Source of the DNA: Mycolicibacterium chubuense NBB4
Lineage (GTDB): Bacteria > Actinomycetota > Actinomycetes > Mycobacteriales > Mycobacteriaceae
Assembly (NCBI RefSeq): GCF_000266905.1
Contig: NC_018027.1
Coordinates: forward strand, 4,278,001 to 4,342,000
Direction of reading: 5' to 3'
DNA: 64,000 nucleotides
The notes under the pieces: generated by a model
Told to the model about the DNA's origin: nothing
Seen by the model: the letters and a program-made list of their open reading frames with translations, nothing else
Database searches by the model: none
Shown here: in pieces, positions 27,453 to 35,845 of the stretch
How the letters are laid out: each line of letters begins with the position of its first letter
Numbering within the stretch: the stretch's first letter is position 1
Translations under genes and position numbers: made by a program

Positions 27453-29180
27453 GTGACCGATACCGGCGAAGCCCCTGCCGTGGCGCCCGACGAGGCGCCC
27501 CCGCAGCAGGAGACGCCGGCGCCGGACACCCGGCCGAAGAGGAAAGCCTGGTGGGTCCGGCACTACACCTTCACCGGAACCGCTGTGGGCCTGATCTTCC
27601 TGTGGTTCTCGCTGACTCCGTCGCTGCTGCCGCGCGGTCCACTGTTCCAGGGCCTCGTGAGCGGCGGTGCCGGCGCCTTCGGATACGGCATCGGGGTGTT
27701 CGCGGTCTGGCTGGTGCGCTACATGCGCTCGAAGGACTCCAGTCCGCCCGCGCCGCGCTGGGCGTGGCTGATCCTCGTGGTCATCGGAGTCATCGGGATG
27801 GTCGGCATGATCATCTGGTTCCACCACTGGCAGGACCGCGTCCGCGACCTGATGGGCGTGCCCCGGCTGGGCTTCTGGGACCACCCGCTGGCGGCGGTGC
27901 TGTCGATCGTGACGCTCTTCGTGCTCGTCGAGATCGGTCAGCTGATCGGCAGACTGGTGCGGTTCCTCAAGCACCAGCTGGAACGCGTTGCGCCGCCGCG
28001 TGTTTCCGGCGTCGTCGTCGTCGTGCTGCTGCTCGCGCTGACGATCGCGCTGCTCAACGGTGTCGTCGTGCGGTTCGCGATGCACACCATCAACACCACG
28101 TTCGCCGCCGCCAACGACGAGACGGACCCCGAGAACGCGGCACCGGATTCGCCCCTGCGCTCGGGCGGGCCCAGATCACTGGTGAGCTGGGAATCGCTGG
28201 GACACCAGGGCCGCGTCTTCGTCTCCGGTGGCCCGTCGGTCGAGCAGCTCACCGCATTCAACGGCCAGCCGGCGACGGAGCCGATCCGCGCCTACGCCGG
28301 GCTGAATTCCGCCGACGGCATCAAGGCGACGGCTGCCCTGGCTGCACTGGAGTTGCAGCGCACCGGCGGATTGGACCGCGCGGTGGTGGCGGTCGCCACG
28401 ACGACCGGGACCGGATGGATCAACGAGGCCGAGGCCTCGGCGCTGGAGTACATGTACAACGGCAACACAGCGATCGTGTCGATGCAGTACTCCTTCCTCC
28501 CCTCGTGGCTGTCGTTCCTCGTCGACAAGGAGAACGCCCGCCAGGCGGGTCAGGCACTCTTCGAGGCGGTCGACGAACTGGTCCGCAAGATGCCCGAGAA
28601 CAAGCGTCCCAAGCTCGTGGTGTTCGGCGAGAGCCTCGGCTCGTTCGGCGGCGAGGCGCCGTTCCTGGCGCTGAACAACCTGATCGCGCGCACCGACGGC
28701 GCGCTGTTCAGCGGGCCGACGTTCAACAACACGATCTGGAACGAGCTGACCCGCAACCGCGACCCCGGCTCACCCGAGTGGCTGCCGATCTACGACGACG
28801 GCTACAACGCCAGATTCGTCGCCCGGCCCTCCAACCTGCAACGCCCGCCGGCCCCGTGGGGTAAACCCCGTGTGGTCTACCTGCAGCACGCGTCGGATCC
28901 GATCGCGTGGTGGAGTCCCGATCTGCTGTTCGCCAAACCCGACTGGCTGAGCGAGAAGCGGGGCTACGACGTCTCGCCCGACATGGAATGGATCCCGATC
29001 GTCACGTTCCTGCAAGTGTCGGCCGACATGGCGGTCGCCGTCGACGTCCCCGACGGGCACGGCCATGTGTACGTCAAGAACGTCGCCGACGCCTGGGCGG
29101 AGATCATGTCACCACCGGGGTGGACCCAGGAGAAGACGGAGCGGCTGCGCCCGCTGCTGCACAGCGACGAGTCGGCTTAG
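27453..29180 (+). CDS. Membrane alpha/beta hydrolase (Rv1069c-like)
   Basis: A 575-aa protein. Residues 1-30 are acidic and Pro-rich, 38-205 contain four or five membrane helices, and the C-terminal part is an alpha/beta-hydrolase domain with the nucleophile Ser394 in GESLGS. The closest remembered relative is Rv1069c. Substrate is unknown; a cell-envelope lipid or ester is plausible given the membrane anchor. It is directly downstream of echA8. Confidence 0.85.
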   Translation: MTDTGEAPAVAPDEAPPQQETPAPDTRPKRKAWWVRHYTFTGTAVGLIFLWFSLTPSLLPRGPLFQGLVSGGAGAFGYGIGVFAVWLVRYMRSKDSSPPAPRWAWLILVVIGVIGMVGMIIWFHHWQDRVRDLMGVPRLGFWDHPLAAVLSIVTLFVLVEIGQLIGRLVRFLKHQLERVAPPRVSGVVVVVLLLALTIALLNGVVVRFAMHTINTTFAAANDETDPENAAPDSPLRSGGPRSLVSWESLGHQGRVFVSGGPSVEQLTAFNGQPATEPIRAYAGLNSADGIKATAALAALELQRTGGLDRAVVAVATTTGTGWINEAEASALEYMYNGNTAIVSMQYSFLPSWLSFLVDKENARQAGQALFEAVDELVRKMPENKRPKLVVFGESLGSFGGEAPFLALNNLIARTDGALFSGPTFNNTIWNELTRNRDPGSPEWLPIYDDGYNARFVARPSNLQRPPAPWGKPRVVYLQHASDPIAWWSPDLLFAKPDWLSEKRGYDVSPDMEWIPIVTFLQVSADMAVAVDVPDGHGHVYVKNVADAWAEIMSPPGWTQEKTERLRPLLHSDESA

Positions 29181-29193
29181 CCGACGAATCGCC

Positions 29194-29565
29194 TCAGTAG
29201 ACGAGCACGCCTTTGAGGGCGTGGTAGCCGCCGACCACGTCGGTGGCGCGGTGCAGTCCGAGGTCCTGCAGCGCCGCGGCGGCCAGACTCGAGGTGTAGC
29301 CCTCCGAGCACAGCACCACCCACTCGACGTCGTCGTCGACGGCCTGCGGGACGCGCACCTCGCTGGTCGGATCGCACCGCCACTCGAGCACGTTGCGCTC
29401 GATGATCAGCGCGGTGGGCACCTCACCCTCGATGGCCCGCTGCGCGGCCGGGCGGATGTCGACGAGTACCGCGCCCCGTCTGATCGCCGCGGGCACATCC
29501 TCCGCGGACAGCCGGGCGAGCCGGGTGCGGGCGTTCTCCAGCACGACGTCGATTCGGCTGCCCAT
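29194..29565 (-). CDS. Rhodanese-like domain protein
   Basis: A 123-aa single rhodanese domain (Rv1066-like). VLVDIRPAAQ is the usual CH2-type start and the active-site loop is LCSEGYTSS with the catalytic Cys. It may transfer sulfane sulfur. It follows the thiol-dioxygenase-like gene immediately (TAAATG), suggesting joint handling of cysteine sulfur. Confidence 0.88.
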   Translation of the reverse strand: MGSRIDVVLENARTRLARLSAEDVPAAIRRGAVLVDIRPAAQRAIEGEVPTALIIERNVLEWRCDPTSEVRVPQAVDDDVEWVVLCSEGYTSSLAAAALQDLGLHRATDVVGGYHALKGVLVY

Positions 29566-30090
29566 TTATTTCCCCTCCGGTTGGTCGGTCAGTTCGGTCC
29601 GTTTGCGCCGCAGCGTGTTTCGCTCCGTGACGTCGTAGTACGACATCGCGGTCAGCGGTGGTGAGTACGCGTGCACACTCAGCGTCGGGGTCGAGGCCAT
29701 CGCCCCGTCGCGCACCGTCACGGACTCCCGCGCCCACACGACGTCGTGCACCCACCCGAGGGGGAACGCCGCCTGATCGCCGGAATTCAGCAGGCGTCGA
29801 CGCAATGCTCTTCCGTCCCAACGGGTTTCGCACAACGCGCCCGACACCACGGTCAGTGCGCCGAGTGACCCGCCATGGTCGTGCAGCTCGGTGGAGCGGT
29901 CCGGCACCCAGCTGATCAGCCACACGTCGAGCTCGTCGGTGCCGTGCAGACGGGTGAACCAGCGTTCCGCGGCCGGCGGGCCGGCGGTGGGCAGCAGGTG
30001 GTCGTGCCGACCGCCGAGGACATCGTCGGCGAAGCGGTCGGTCACGTGTAAGAGGTCGGCAGGGCGCAGCCGGGTAGGCGCGAGAACCAT
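29566..30090 (-). CDS. Cysteine dioxygenase-family cupin protein
   Basis: A 174-aa cupin. The iron-site motif is visible as ELHDHGGSLGALTVVSG, with further His in GWVHDV and LSVHAYSPPL, matching cysteine/thiol dioxygenases. It would oxidise cysteine or a related thiol to a sulfinate. The rhodanese gene downstream starts directly after its stop, so they form an operon. Confidence 0.85.
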   Translation of the reverse strand: MVLAPTRLRPADLLHVTDRFADDVLGGRHDHLLPTAGPPAAERWFTRLHGTDELDVWLISWVPDRSTELHDHGGSLGALTVVSGALCETRWDGRALRRRLLNSGDQAAFPLGWVHDVVWARESVTVRDGAMASTPTLSVHAYSPPLTAMSYYDVTERNTLRRKRTELTDQPEGK

Positions 30091-30191
30091 GGAGGACTCC
30101 GGAGTCGGACGAACGGGGGCGAGAGGTCGGCCGTCAGGCCTGACAACACCTCAGCAACCGGGTCGCGTCCATCACGGAGGCGAGTGTTGCA

Positions 30192-30197
30192 TAGATT
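30192..30197 (+). promoter_or_regulatory. -10 box of a probable leaderless lpqV promoter
   Basis: TAGATT ends 6 nt before the ATG at 30204. Confidence 0.5.
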
Positions 30198-30203
30198 GGC
30201 GGC

Positions 30204-30644
30204 ATGCGCAGGTACCCACTTCGCGCCGCCGGCGCCGCCGCAGCAGGTCTGGTGGTCCTGTCCGGGTGTTCGTCGAACACCGGACCGGCGCCGTCGACGA
30301 CGTCCGCCGCACCGACGACATCGTCGGCACAAGCCGCCGCTCCGACCCCGCCGTTGCTGCCCGGCGGGGTCGAGGTCTCTCCCGGCGGCGTCACCACAGC
30401 GGTCGGCGCACCCGCGGAGTCCACCGAGGACGGCTACTTCCGGGCCTGCCAAGCTGCGAGAACGTGGATCCAGCAGCAAGGCGGTGATCCGAAGAGCCAG
30501 ATCGAGCCGTTCCTGAAGATGGTGCAGACGGGTGGACCGGTGGGCCCGGCGACGTTCGACAAGCCCTGGGCGCAGTTGTCGCAGGGACAGCAGTCGGCGG
30601 TGATCGTCGCCGTCCAGGCGGCCGCCGACGACCTGTGCGGGTGA
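30204..30644 (+). CDS. lpqV: Lipoprotein LpqV
   Basis: A 146-aa exported lipoprotein. The signal peptide ends in the lipobox LSGC with Cys22, followed by a Ser/Thr/Pro-rich linker (to about residue 60) and a small domain with two cysteines (C82 and C145) that could pair. It corresponds to Rv1064c by position. Function unknown. Confidence 0.85.
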   Translation: MRRYPLRAAGAAAAGLVVLSGCSSNTGPAPSTTSAAPTTSSAQAAAPTPPLLPGGVEVSPGGVTTAVGAPAESTEDGYFRACQAARTWIQQQGGDPKSQIEPFLKMVQTGGPVGPATFDKPWAQLSQGQQSAVIVAVQAAADDLCG

Positions 30645-30742
30645 GCCCGCGCCCGACTTCGAATCACGGGTGCAGATAAGTCGCGCGCCGCGATCCTGGA
30701 TTGCCGGTCCCGGCCCGACACCGGCGCGCGAGAATGGGCTCC

Positions 30743-31708
30743 ATGCGAGTCGCTTTGGCTCTGGGCAGCGGCGGGGCCCGCGGTTACGCGCACATCGGCG
30801 TGATCAACGAGTTGCGGGAGCGGGGCCACGAGATCGTCGGCATCGCCGGGTCGTCGATGGGCGCCCTCGTGGGAGGCCTCGAAGCGGCCGGCAAGCTGGA
30901 CGAATACGCGTTGTGGGCAAGCTCTTTGACCCAGCGCGCGGTGCTGCGGCTGCTCGACCCGTCCATCACCTCCGCCGGGGTGTTGCGCGCCGAGAAGATC
31001 CTCGACGCGGTCCGCGAGATCCTCGGCGAGGTCACCATCGAGGAGCTGCCGATTCCGTACACATCCGTGGCCACGGACCTGATCACCGGGAAATCGGTGT
31101 GGATGCAGCGCGGACCGGTCGACGACGCCATCCGGGCCTCGATCGCGATTCCGGGGCTGATCACCCCGCATCTGCTCGACGGGCGGCTGCTCGCCGACGG
31201 CGGCATCCTCGACCCGATCCCGATGGCGCCGATCGCCGCAGCCGTCGCCGACGTCACGATCGCGGTCAGCCTCGGCGGAGACGACCCGGAGGCGCACCGC
31301 GCCGGCTCGGCGGACGCGCGGCCGACCGCGGACTGGCTGAACCGGATGTGGCGCAGCACGGCGTCGCTGCTGGACACCAAGGCCGCACGCTCACTGCTCG
31401 ACACCCCGACCGGGCGCGCCGTGATGGGCCGGTTCGTGGCCGGTGACGACGAACCCGTCGAGGAGATGACCGCGCCTGCGGCGCCCAAGCTGGGCAGCTT
31501 CGAGGTGATGAACCGCGTCATCGACATCGCCCAGGGCGCGCTGGCCCGGCACCACCTGGCGGCCTATCCGCCCGACCTGCTGATCGAGGTGCCGCGCACG
31601 GTGTGCCGCAGCCTCGACTTCCACCGCGCCAACGAGGTCATCGACATCGGTCAGGAGCTCGCCAGCACGGGCCTCGACACACTCGAGAACAGGCTCTCAG
31701 AGCACTAG
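30743..31708 (+). CDS. Patatin-like phospholipase family protein (RssA-type)
   Basis: A 321-aa protein with the patatin blocks GSGGARG (oxyanion), GSSMG (nucleophile Ser) and DGG (catalytic Asp). No signal peptide; the catalytic domain begins at residue 1, so the ATG at 30743 is used rather than an upstream start at 30701. It corresponds to Rv1063c. It converges with and overlaps by 12 nt a second patatin-like gene on the other strand. Confidence 0.88.
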   Translation: MRVALALGSGGARGYAHIGVINELRERGHEIVGIAGSSMGALVGGLEAAGKLDEYALWASSLTQRAVLRLLDPSITSAGVLRAEKILDAVREILGEVTIEELPIPYTSVATDLITGKSVWMQRGPVDDAIRASIAIPGLITPHLLDGRLLADGGILDPIPMAPIAAAVADVTIAVSLGGDDPEAHRAGSADARPTADWLNRMWRSTASLLDTKAARSLLDTPTGRAVMGRFVAGDDEPVEEMTAPAAPKLGSFEVMNRVIDIAQGALARHHLAAYPPDLLIEVPRTVCRSLDFHRANEVIDIGQELASTGLDTLENRLSEH

Positions 31709-32569
31709 GTCCAGGAACTCGGCGACCCGACGCGCTTCCCGTCGGCCCTGGGCGCGGCCCGCGCGCGCAGACGGCTCACGGCACGCCGGGTCCAGCGGGT
31801 TGGGTCCGAAGGCGGCGATCGATTCGGGGTCGGCGAACACCGCCAGGGTGGCGCCCGGGAACGCATCGATCTCCGCGGCGGCCGGCGTACTCCACGGCGA
31901 CGGGCTGTCGGATGCCGAGGGCACGAAGGCGACCGCCGCGCCGCAGTCGTGCACTGCCGACATGTTCACCGTGCTGCCGACACCGCCGTCCATGAAGCGG
32001 CGCGCACCGATGGTGACCGGCGGCCACACTCCGGGCACCGCACAGCTCGCGGCGACCGCGTCGACCAGACCGACACCAGATGCGTTGTCGAACACCACGA
32101 GTTCACCTGTGGCGGTGTCGATTGCGGTGATACGCAGGCTTCGCTGCGGCCACTGGTGGGAGGGCAGCCGGTGCTCGATCACCTCGCGGCGCACCGATTC
32201 GGGCACCGTGTCGGTGCTCGTGGCGACGGCGCCGATCTTCTGCAGCTTCTGCTCTTTGGTCGCACCGGGCGTGAGCATGGCGGACAGGAACAGTTCGGTG
32301 ATCGCGTCGACCGACACACCGGGGTGGATCTCGTAGGAGCCGTACCGGGACGAGAGTTGCCGGTCGAACAAGTCCTCCAGCGACACGCCACTGCCGAGCT
32401 GAGCGGCGACCGCCGAGCCTGCCGATGTTCCCAGCAGCACGTCGGCCTCGAGCAGCGCCCGGCCGGCCTCCGGCTCCTCGTCGCAAACCCCGAGCAGGAC
32501 ACCGGTTTCCCAGGCGATCCCGGCCAGCCCGCCGCCGGCGAGCACCAGTGCCCTTTGGTCGCCGGTCAC
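31697..32569 (-). CDS. Patatin-like phospholipase family protein
   Basis: A 290-aa patatin-fold protein (Rv1062-like) with GGGLAGIAWETGVLLG, the nucleophile in GTSAGS and the Asp in DGGVGS. It starts with GTG overlapping the stop of the dienelactone hydrolase gene (GTGA). The two facing patatin genes are only distantly alike, so they are not a recent duplication. Confidence 0.86.
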   Translation of the reverse strand: MTGDQRALVLAGGGLAGIAWETGVLLGVCDEEPEAGRALLEADVLLGTSAGSAVAAQLGSGVSLEDLFDRQLSSRYGSYEIHPGVSVDAITELFLSAMLTPGATKEQKLQKIGAVATSTDTVPESVRREVIEHRLPSHQWPQRSLRITAIDTATGELVVFDNASGVGLVDAVAASCAVPGVWPPVTIGARRFMDGGVGSTVNMSAVHDCGAAVAFVPSASDSPSPWSTPAAAEIDAFPGATLAVFADPESIAAFGPNPLDPACREPSARAGRAQGRREARRVAEFLDLVL

Positions 32570-33300
32570 CGCCCGGCCACCAGGTGGGTGCCGAAGAAGT
32601 CGAACACCCGCCGATAGGCGTCGTCGGTGGCGTCGGCGTCGTAGCCGAAGCCGGCGATGCGCAGGACGGGTTGGCCGGAGTGCTCGTTGGCGAACGAGTG
32701 TCCGGCGCCCGGATATACCTTCACGTCATTCGGAGTCCCGTTGTCGTCCAGAGACTTTCGCAGTCGCGGACCGTTCCCGAGGTTCAGCGGATCCTTTCGT
32801 CCGTAGCTGGCCACCACGGGGCAGGAACCGTCACAGAGGAAGCCGTAGTCACGCATCAGTGACGGATAGAACGGTGCGGAGGCGTCAAAGCCCATGGTGC
32901 CCATGACAAGAGCGAAGCCGCCGCCCATACAGAAGCCGGCGATGCCGACCTTGCCGGTGCAGTCGGACCTGTCGGCGAGCACGGAGCGCGCAGCCGTCAG
33001 GTCGTCGACCGCCTGGCCCGAGCGCTGCGCCATCGATCGCATCACCGAGCGCACGCACCGCACATAGCCGCGCGAGAAGAGGTCGGGCGCGATGGCCAGG
33101 TAGCCGTTGTCGGCGAAACGGCGGGTGTTGCGCCGGATGTCGTCGCTCAGGCCGAACGCGTCGTGCACGACCACCACGCCGGGCCACGGCCCGGCGCCGG
33201 CAGGGACGGCCAGCGCCGCCCTGATCGGGCCGGTGGGTGTGGCGACGTCGACGTCGACCGGGGTCGGGCGCGACTGGTCCATCGGATGAGCTCGGGCCAT
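32566..33300 (-). CDS. Dienelactone hydrolase family protein
   Basis: A 244-aa alpha/beta hydrolase with the Cys-Asp-His triad of dienelactone hydrolases: Cys in GFCMGGG, Asp in YGRKDPL and His in GAGHSFAN. Physiological substrate is unknown. ATG at 33300 is used; an internal ATG at 33282 is possible and neither has a clear ribosome site. It is translationally coupled to the patatin gene and 17 nt from the reductase gene upstream. Confidence 0.84.
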   Translation of the reverse strand: MARAHPMDQSRPTPVDVDVATPTGPIRAALAVPAGAGPWPGVVVVHDAFGLSDDIRRNTRRFADNGYLAIAPDLFSRGYVRCVRSVMRSMAQRSGQAVDDLTAARSVLADRSDCTGKVGIAGFCMGGGFALVMGTMGFDASAPFYPSLMRDYGFLCDGSCPVVASYGRKDPLNLGNGPRLRKSLDDNGTPNDVKVYPGAGHSFANEHSGQPVLRIAGFGYDADATDDAYRRVFDFFGTHLVAGR

Positions 33301-33317
33301 ACCGCGATGCTGCCACG

Positions 33318-34388
33318 TCAGCCGTCGGCGCCGACACCCCGGCTCTTGTCCGGCGCGGCCTTGCCGCTGATCAGCGGAAGATCGAGGTATGTCGCGATGC
33401 CGGGCGCCGCGGCGCACACGGCGGGTACGGAGTTCACGCAGTGGGCTGCCGTGCCCACCACGCCGTACTCGGGTCCCTGGCCGCCGACTTCGGATTGGAA
33501 TCCCTTCACCGACACCGTGAAGTCGGGATGGCCGCGCACCTCCATCTCGTAGCGCTGCCCGTCGGGCCCGAACGACCATGCCGGGTCGAGGTTCTCCTCG
33601 CCCATCAGCCAGTTCACGGTGACACGGACGACGGGCTCGCCGTCGACGAGTGCCTCCCATCCGAACTTGCGGGCCGCCACCTGTCCGGGCTCGATGGGAC
33701 CCATCGGCGAGTCGATCGGTGCGGTCGCGACCGCGATCTCCTGCGACGCGCGCACCTTCGGGTCGGCCGCGAATCCCAGCTGGTCGACGCACATCCGCAC
33801 CGCCTGAATGAAGCCGGCGTCGAGCAACTTCTGCATCGGCCCCGTCAGCGCCTTGTCCGGCGTCTCACCGAACCCCATCACGTGCCTCAGGACGTCGGGC
33901 GCCTCATAGGTGCGCAGATCCGAGTACTCCTCCGCCCGGACGAAAGTGACTCCCGTCGACATCGCCGACAGCATCAGCGGGAACTTCTCGCTGATCCCCC
34001 CGGGCGCGATGCCCGTTCCGTGCAGTGTGGCGTTGCCTTCGAGCGCCGCGGCGCGCAGCGGGGCGCCGCTGCGCTCGCTCGGATAGAGCCAGCCGACCGG
34101 TGTCACGACGTTCTTGCCGGACCGCAGCAGCGCGGCGACTTCGTCGGAGTCGCCCATCAGCGGGGTGTAGATGACGGCGTCGGCCTGCAGCGCGAGGATC
34201 TCGTCGACGCTGGATGTGGCGGTGATGCCCAGGGGGCCGGTGCCGGCGATCTCCCCCGCGTCGCGACCGGCTTTGGCCGCCGAATGCACCCAGCAGCCGG
34301 CGAGCTCGAGCTCAGGGTGTTCGAGCACGCCCCGAATCGCGGCCACACCCACTCCGCCGGTCGCCCACTGCACGACCCGCAACGCCAT
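33318..34388 (-). CDS. DapB-fold NAD(P)H-dependent oxidoreductase-like protein (Rv1059-like)
   Basis: A 356-aa protein with an N-terminal Rossmann fold ([19 protein letters not shown]) like dihydrodipicolinate reductase and the 2,4-diaminopentanoate dehydrogenase group. [14 protein letters not shown] near residue 124 is characteristic of this subfamily. The substrate is unknown. A strong AGGAGG precedes the ATG. A KstR-like box sits 20 nt upstream of its start, shared with the divergent thiolase, which suggests a lipid or steroid context. Confidence 0.8.
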   Translation of the reverse strand: MALRVVQWATGGVGVAAIRGVLEHPELELAGCWVHSAAKAGRDAGEIAGTGPLGITATSSVDEILALQADAVIYTPLMGDSDEVAALLRSGKNVVTPVGWLYPSERSGAPLRAAALEGNATLHGTGIAPGGISEKFPLMLSAMSTGVTFVRAEEYSDLRTYEAPDVLRHVMGFGETPDKALTGPMQKLLDAGFIQAVRMCVDQLGFAADPKVRASQEIAVATAPIDSPMGPIEPGQVAARKFGWEALVDGEPVVRVTVNWLMGEENLDPAWSFGPDGQRYEMEVRGHPDFTVSVKGFQSEVGGQGPEYGVVGTAAHCVNSVPAVCAAAPGIATYLDLPLISGKAAPDKSRGVGADG

Positions 34389-34407
34389 GTCGCCTCCTCT
34401 GCAGAAC

Positions 34408-34421
34408 TAGAACACGTTCTA
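34408..34421. promoter_or_regulatory. KstR-like 14-bp palindrome
   Basis: TAGAACACGTTCTA fits the KstR operator pattern TNNAACNNGTTNNA at every defined base. It lies between the divergent reductase-like gene (start 34388) and the thiolase gene (start 34544). Confidence 0.6.
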
Positions 34422-34543
34422 CCTCCCAGGTCTACACCAGGACCGGCTCGGGCCGGGAGGCTTTATGCGTTCTCGTCACCGCCGGTGATGGGCGCGCTAC
34501 CTTGCTCAGCAGGGCAACGCAACGGTGCGAAGGGATGACAGAG

Positions 34544-35764
34544 ATGAAGCGAGTGTTCGTCGTCGGCGTCGGGATGACGAAGTTCGAGAAGCCGGGCGGA
34601 CGCGCAGCTTGCGGAGCGGACCATGAGAACCGCCGGGAGGGTTGGGACTACCCGCAGATGGCCAAGGAGTCCGGCACGAAGGCGCTCGAGGATGCCGGCG
34701 TCGACTACTCGGAGATCGAGCAGGGCTTCGTCGGTTACGTCGCAGGCGACTCGACCTGCGGACAGCGCGCTCTCTACGAACTCGGGATGACGGGCATCCC
34801 GATCGTCAACGTCAACAACAACTGTTCGACCGGTTCGACCGCGCTGTACCTGGGCGCCCAGGCCATCCGCGGCGGGCTGGCCGACTGCGTGCTGGCGCTG
34901 GGCTTCGAGAAGATGCAGCCGGGCTCGCTCGGCGGCGGTGCCGACGACCGTGAGTCGCCGATGAAGCGGCACATCCTGGCGCTCAACGAGATCGACGCGA
35001 TGCAGTTCCCGGTGGCGCCGTGGATGTTCGGCGCTGCGGGCCGCGAGCACATGCGCAAGTACGGCACCACCGCGGAGCATTTCGCGAAGATCGGCTACAA
35101 GAACCACAAGCATTCGGTCAACAACCCGTACGCCCAGTTCCAGGACGAGTACAGCCTCGACGACATCCTGGCCGCGAAGATGATCTCCGACCCGCTGACC
35201 AAGCTGCAGTGCTCGCCGACGTCCGACGGGTCGGCGGCCGTGGTGCTCGCCGGCGAGGACTACGTCAGCCGTCATGACCTGGCCGGCCAGGCCGTCGAGA
35301 TCGTCGGACAGGCCATGACGACCGACTTCGCGTCGACCTTCGACGGCAGCGCCGCCAACATCATCGGCCATGACATGAATGTCAAAGCGGCACAGCAGGT
35401 TTACCAGCAGTCCGGGCTGGGTCCCGACGACTTCCAGGTGATCGAGTTGCACGACTGCTTCTCGGCCAACGAGCTGCTGCTCTACGAGGCCCTCGGGCTG
35501 TGCGGCGCGGGTGAGGCGCCCAAGCTGATCGACGACGACGACACCACCTACGGCGGGCGCTGGGTGGTCAACCCGTCCGGCGGCCTGATCTCCAAGGGCC
35601 ATCCGCTCGGCGCGACCGGCCTGGCACAGTGCAGCGAGCTGACGTGGCAGCTGCGCGGCACGGCGGACAAGCGGCAGGTCGAGGGCGTCACCGCGGCACT
35701 GCAGCACAACATCGGCCTGGGCGGCGCTGCAGTCGTCACCGCCTACCAGCGCGCCGAACGCTAG
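34544..35764 (+). CDS. Lipid-transfer / SCP-x-type thiolase
   Basis: A 406-aa thiolase-fold protein of the lipid-transfer (SCP-x) group. Cys94 in NNNCSTGST, the histidine in HDCFSANE and the GHPLGATG histidine make up the active site. Such proteins cleave branched or steroid side-chain 3-ketoacyl-CoAs. The ATG at 34544 has GAAGGGA 8 nt upstream; an in-frame ATG at 34535 is the alternative. A KstR-like box lies upstream. Confidence 0.88.
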   Translation: MKRVFVVGVGMTKFEKPGGRAACGADHENRREGWDYPQMAKESGTKALEDAGVDYSEIEQGFVGYVAGDSTCGQRALYELGMTGIPIVNVNNNCSTGSTALYLGAQAIRGGLADCVLALGFEKMQPGSLGGGADDRESPMKRHILALNEIDAMQFPVAPWMFGAAGREHMRKYGTTAEHFAKIGYKNHKHSVNNPYAQFQDEYSLDDILAAKMISDPLTKLQCSPTSDGSAAVVLAGEDYVSRHDLAGQAVEIVGQAMTTDFASTFDGSAANIIGHDMNVKAAQQVYQQSGLGPDDFQVIELHDCFSANELLLYEALGLCGAGEAPKLIDDDDTTYGGRWVVNPSGGLISKGHPLGATGLAQCSELTWQLRGTADKRQVEGVTAALQHNIGLGGAAVVTAYQRAER

Positions 35765-35772
35765 ACGCGCAC

Positions 35773-35828
35773 CGAGCGCACGGTTTCTGACCGATCCCGC
35801 GGGATTTACGTCAGAAACCGTGCGCTCG
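35773..35828. repeat. Convergent-gap inverted repeat, family A copy 2
   Basis: A perfect 19-bp stem (35773-35791 with 35810-35828) with an 18-nt loop, in the gap between the thiolase and dctA stops. The arm core and loop length match copy 1 at 17007-17064, while the outer four arm bases differ with compensating changes. Confidence 0.8.
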
Positions 35829-35845
35829 AATGCTTCTCGCGGGCC

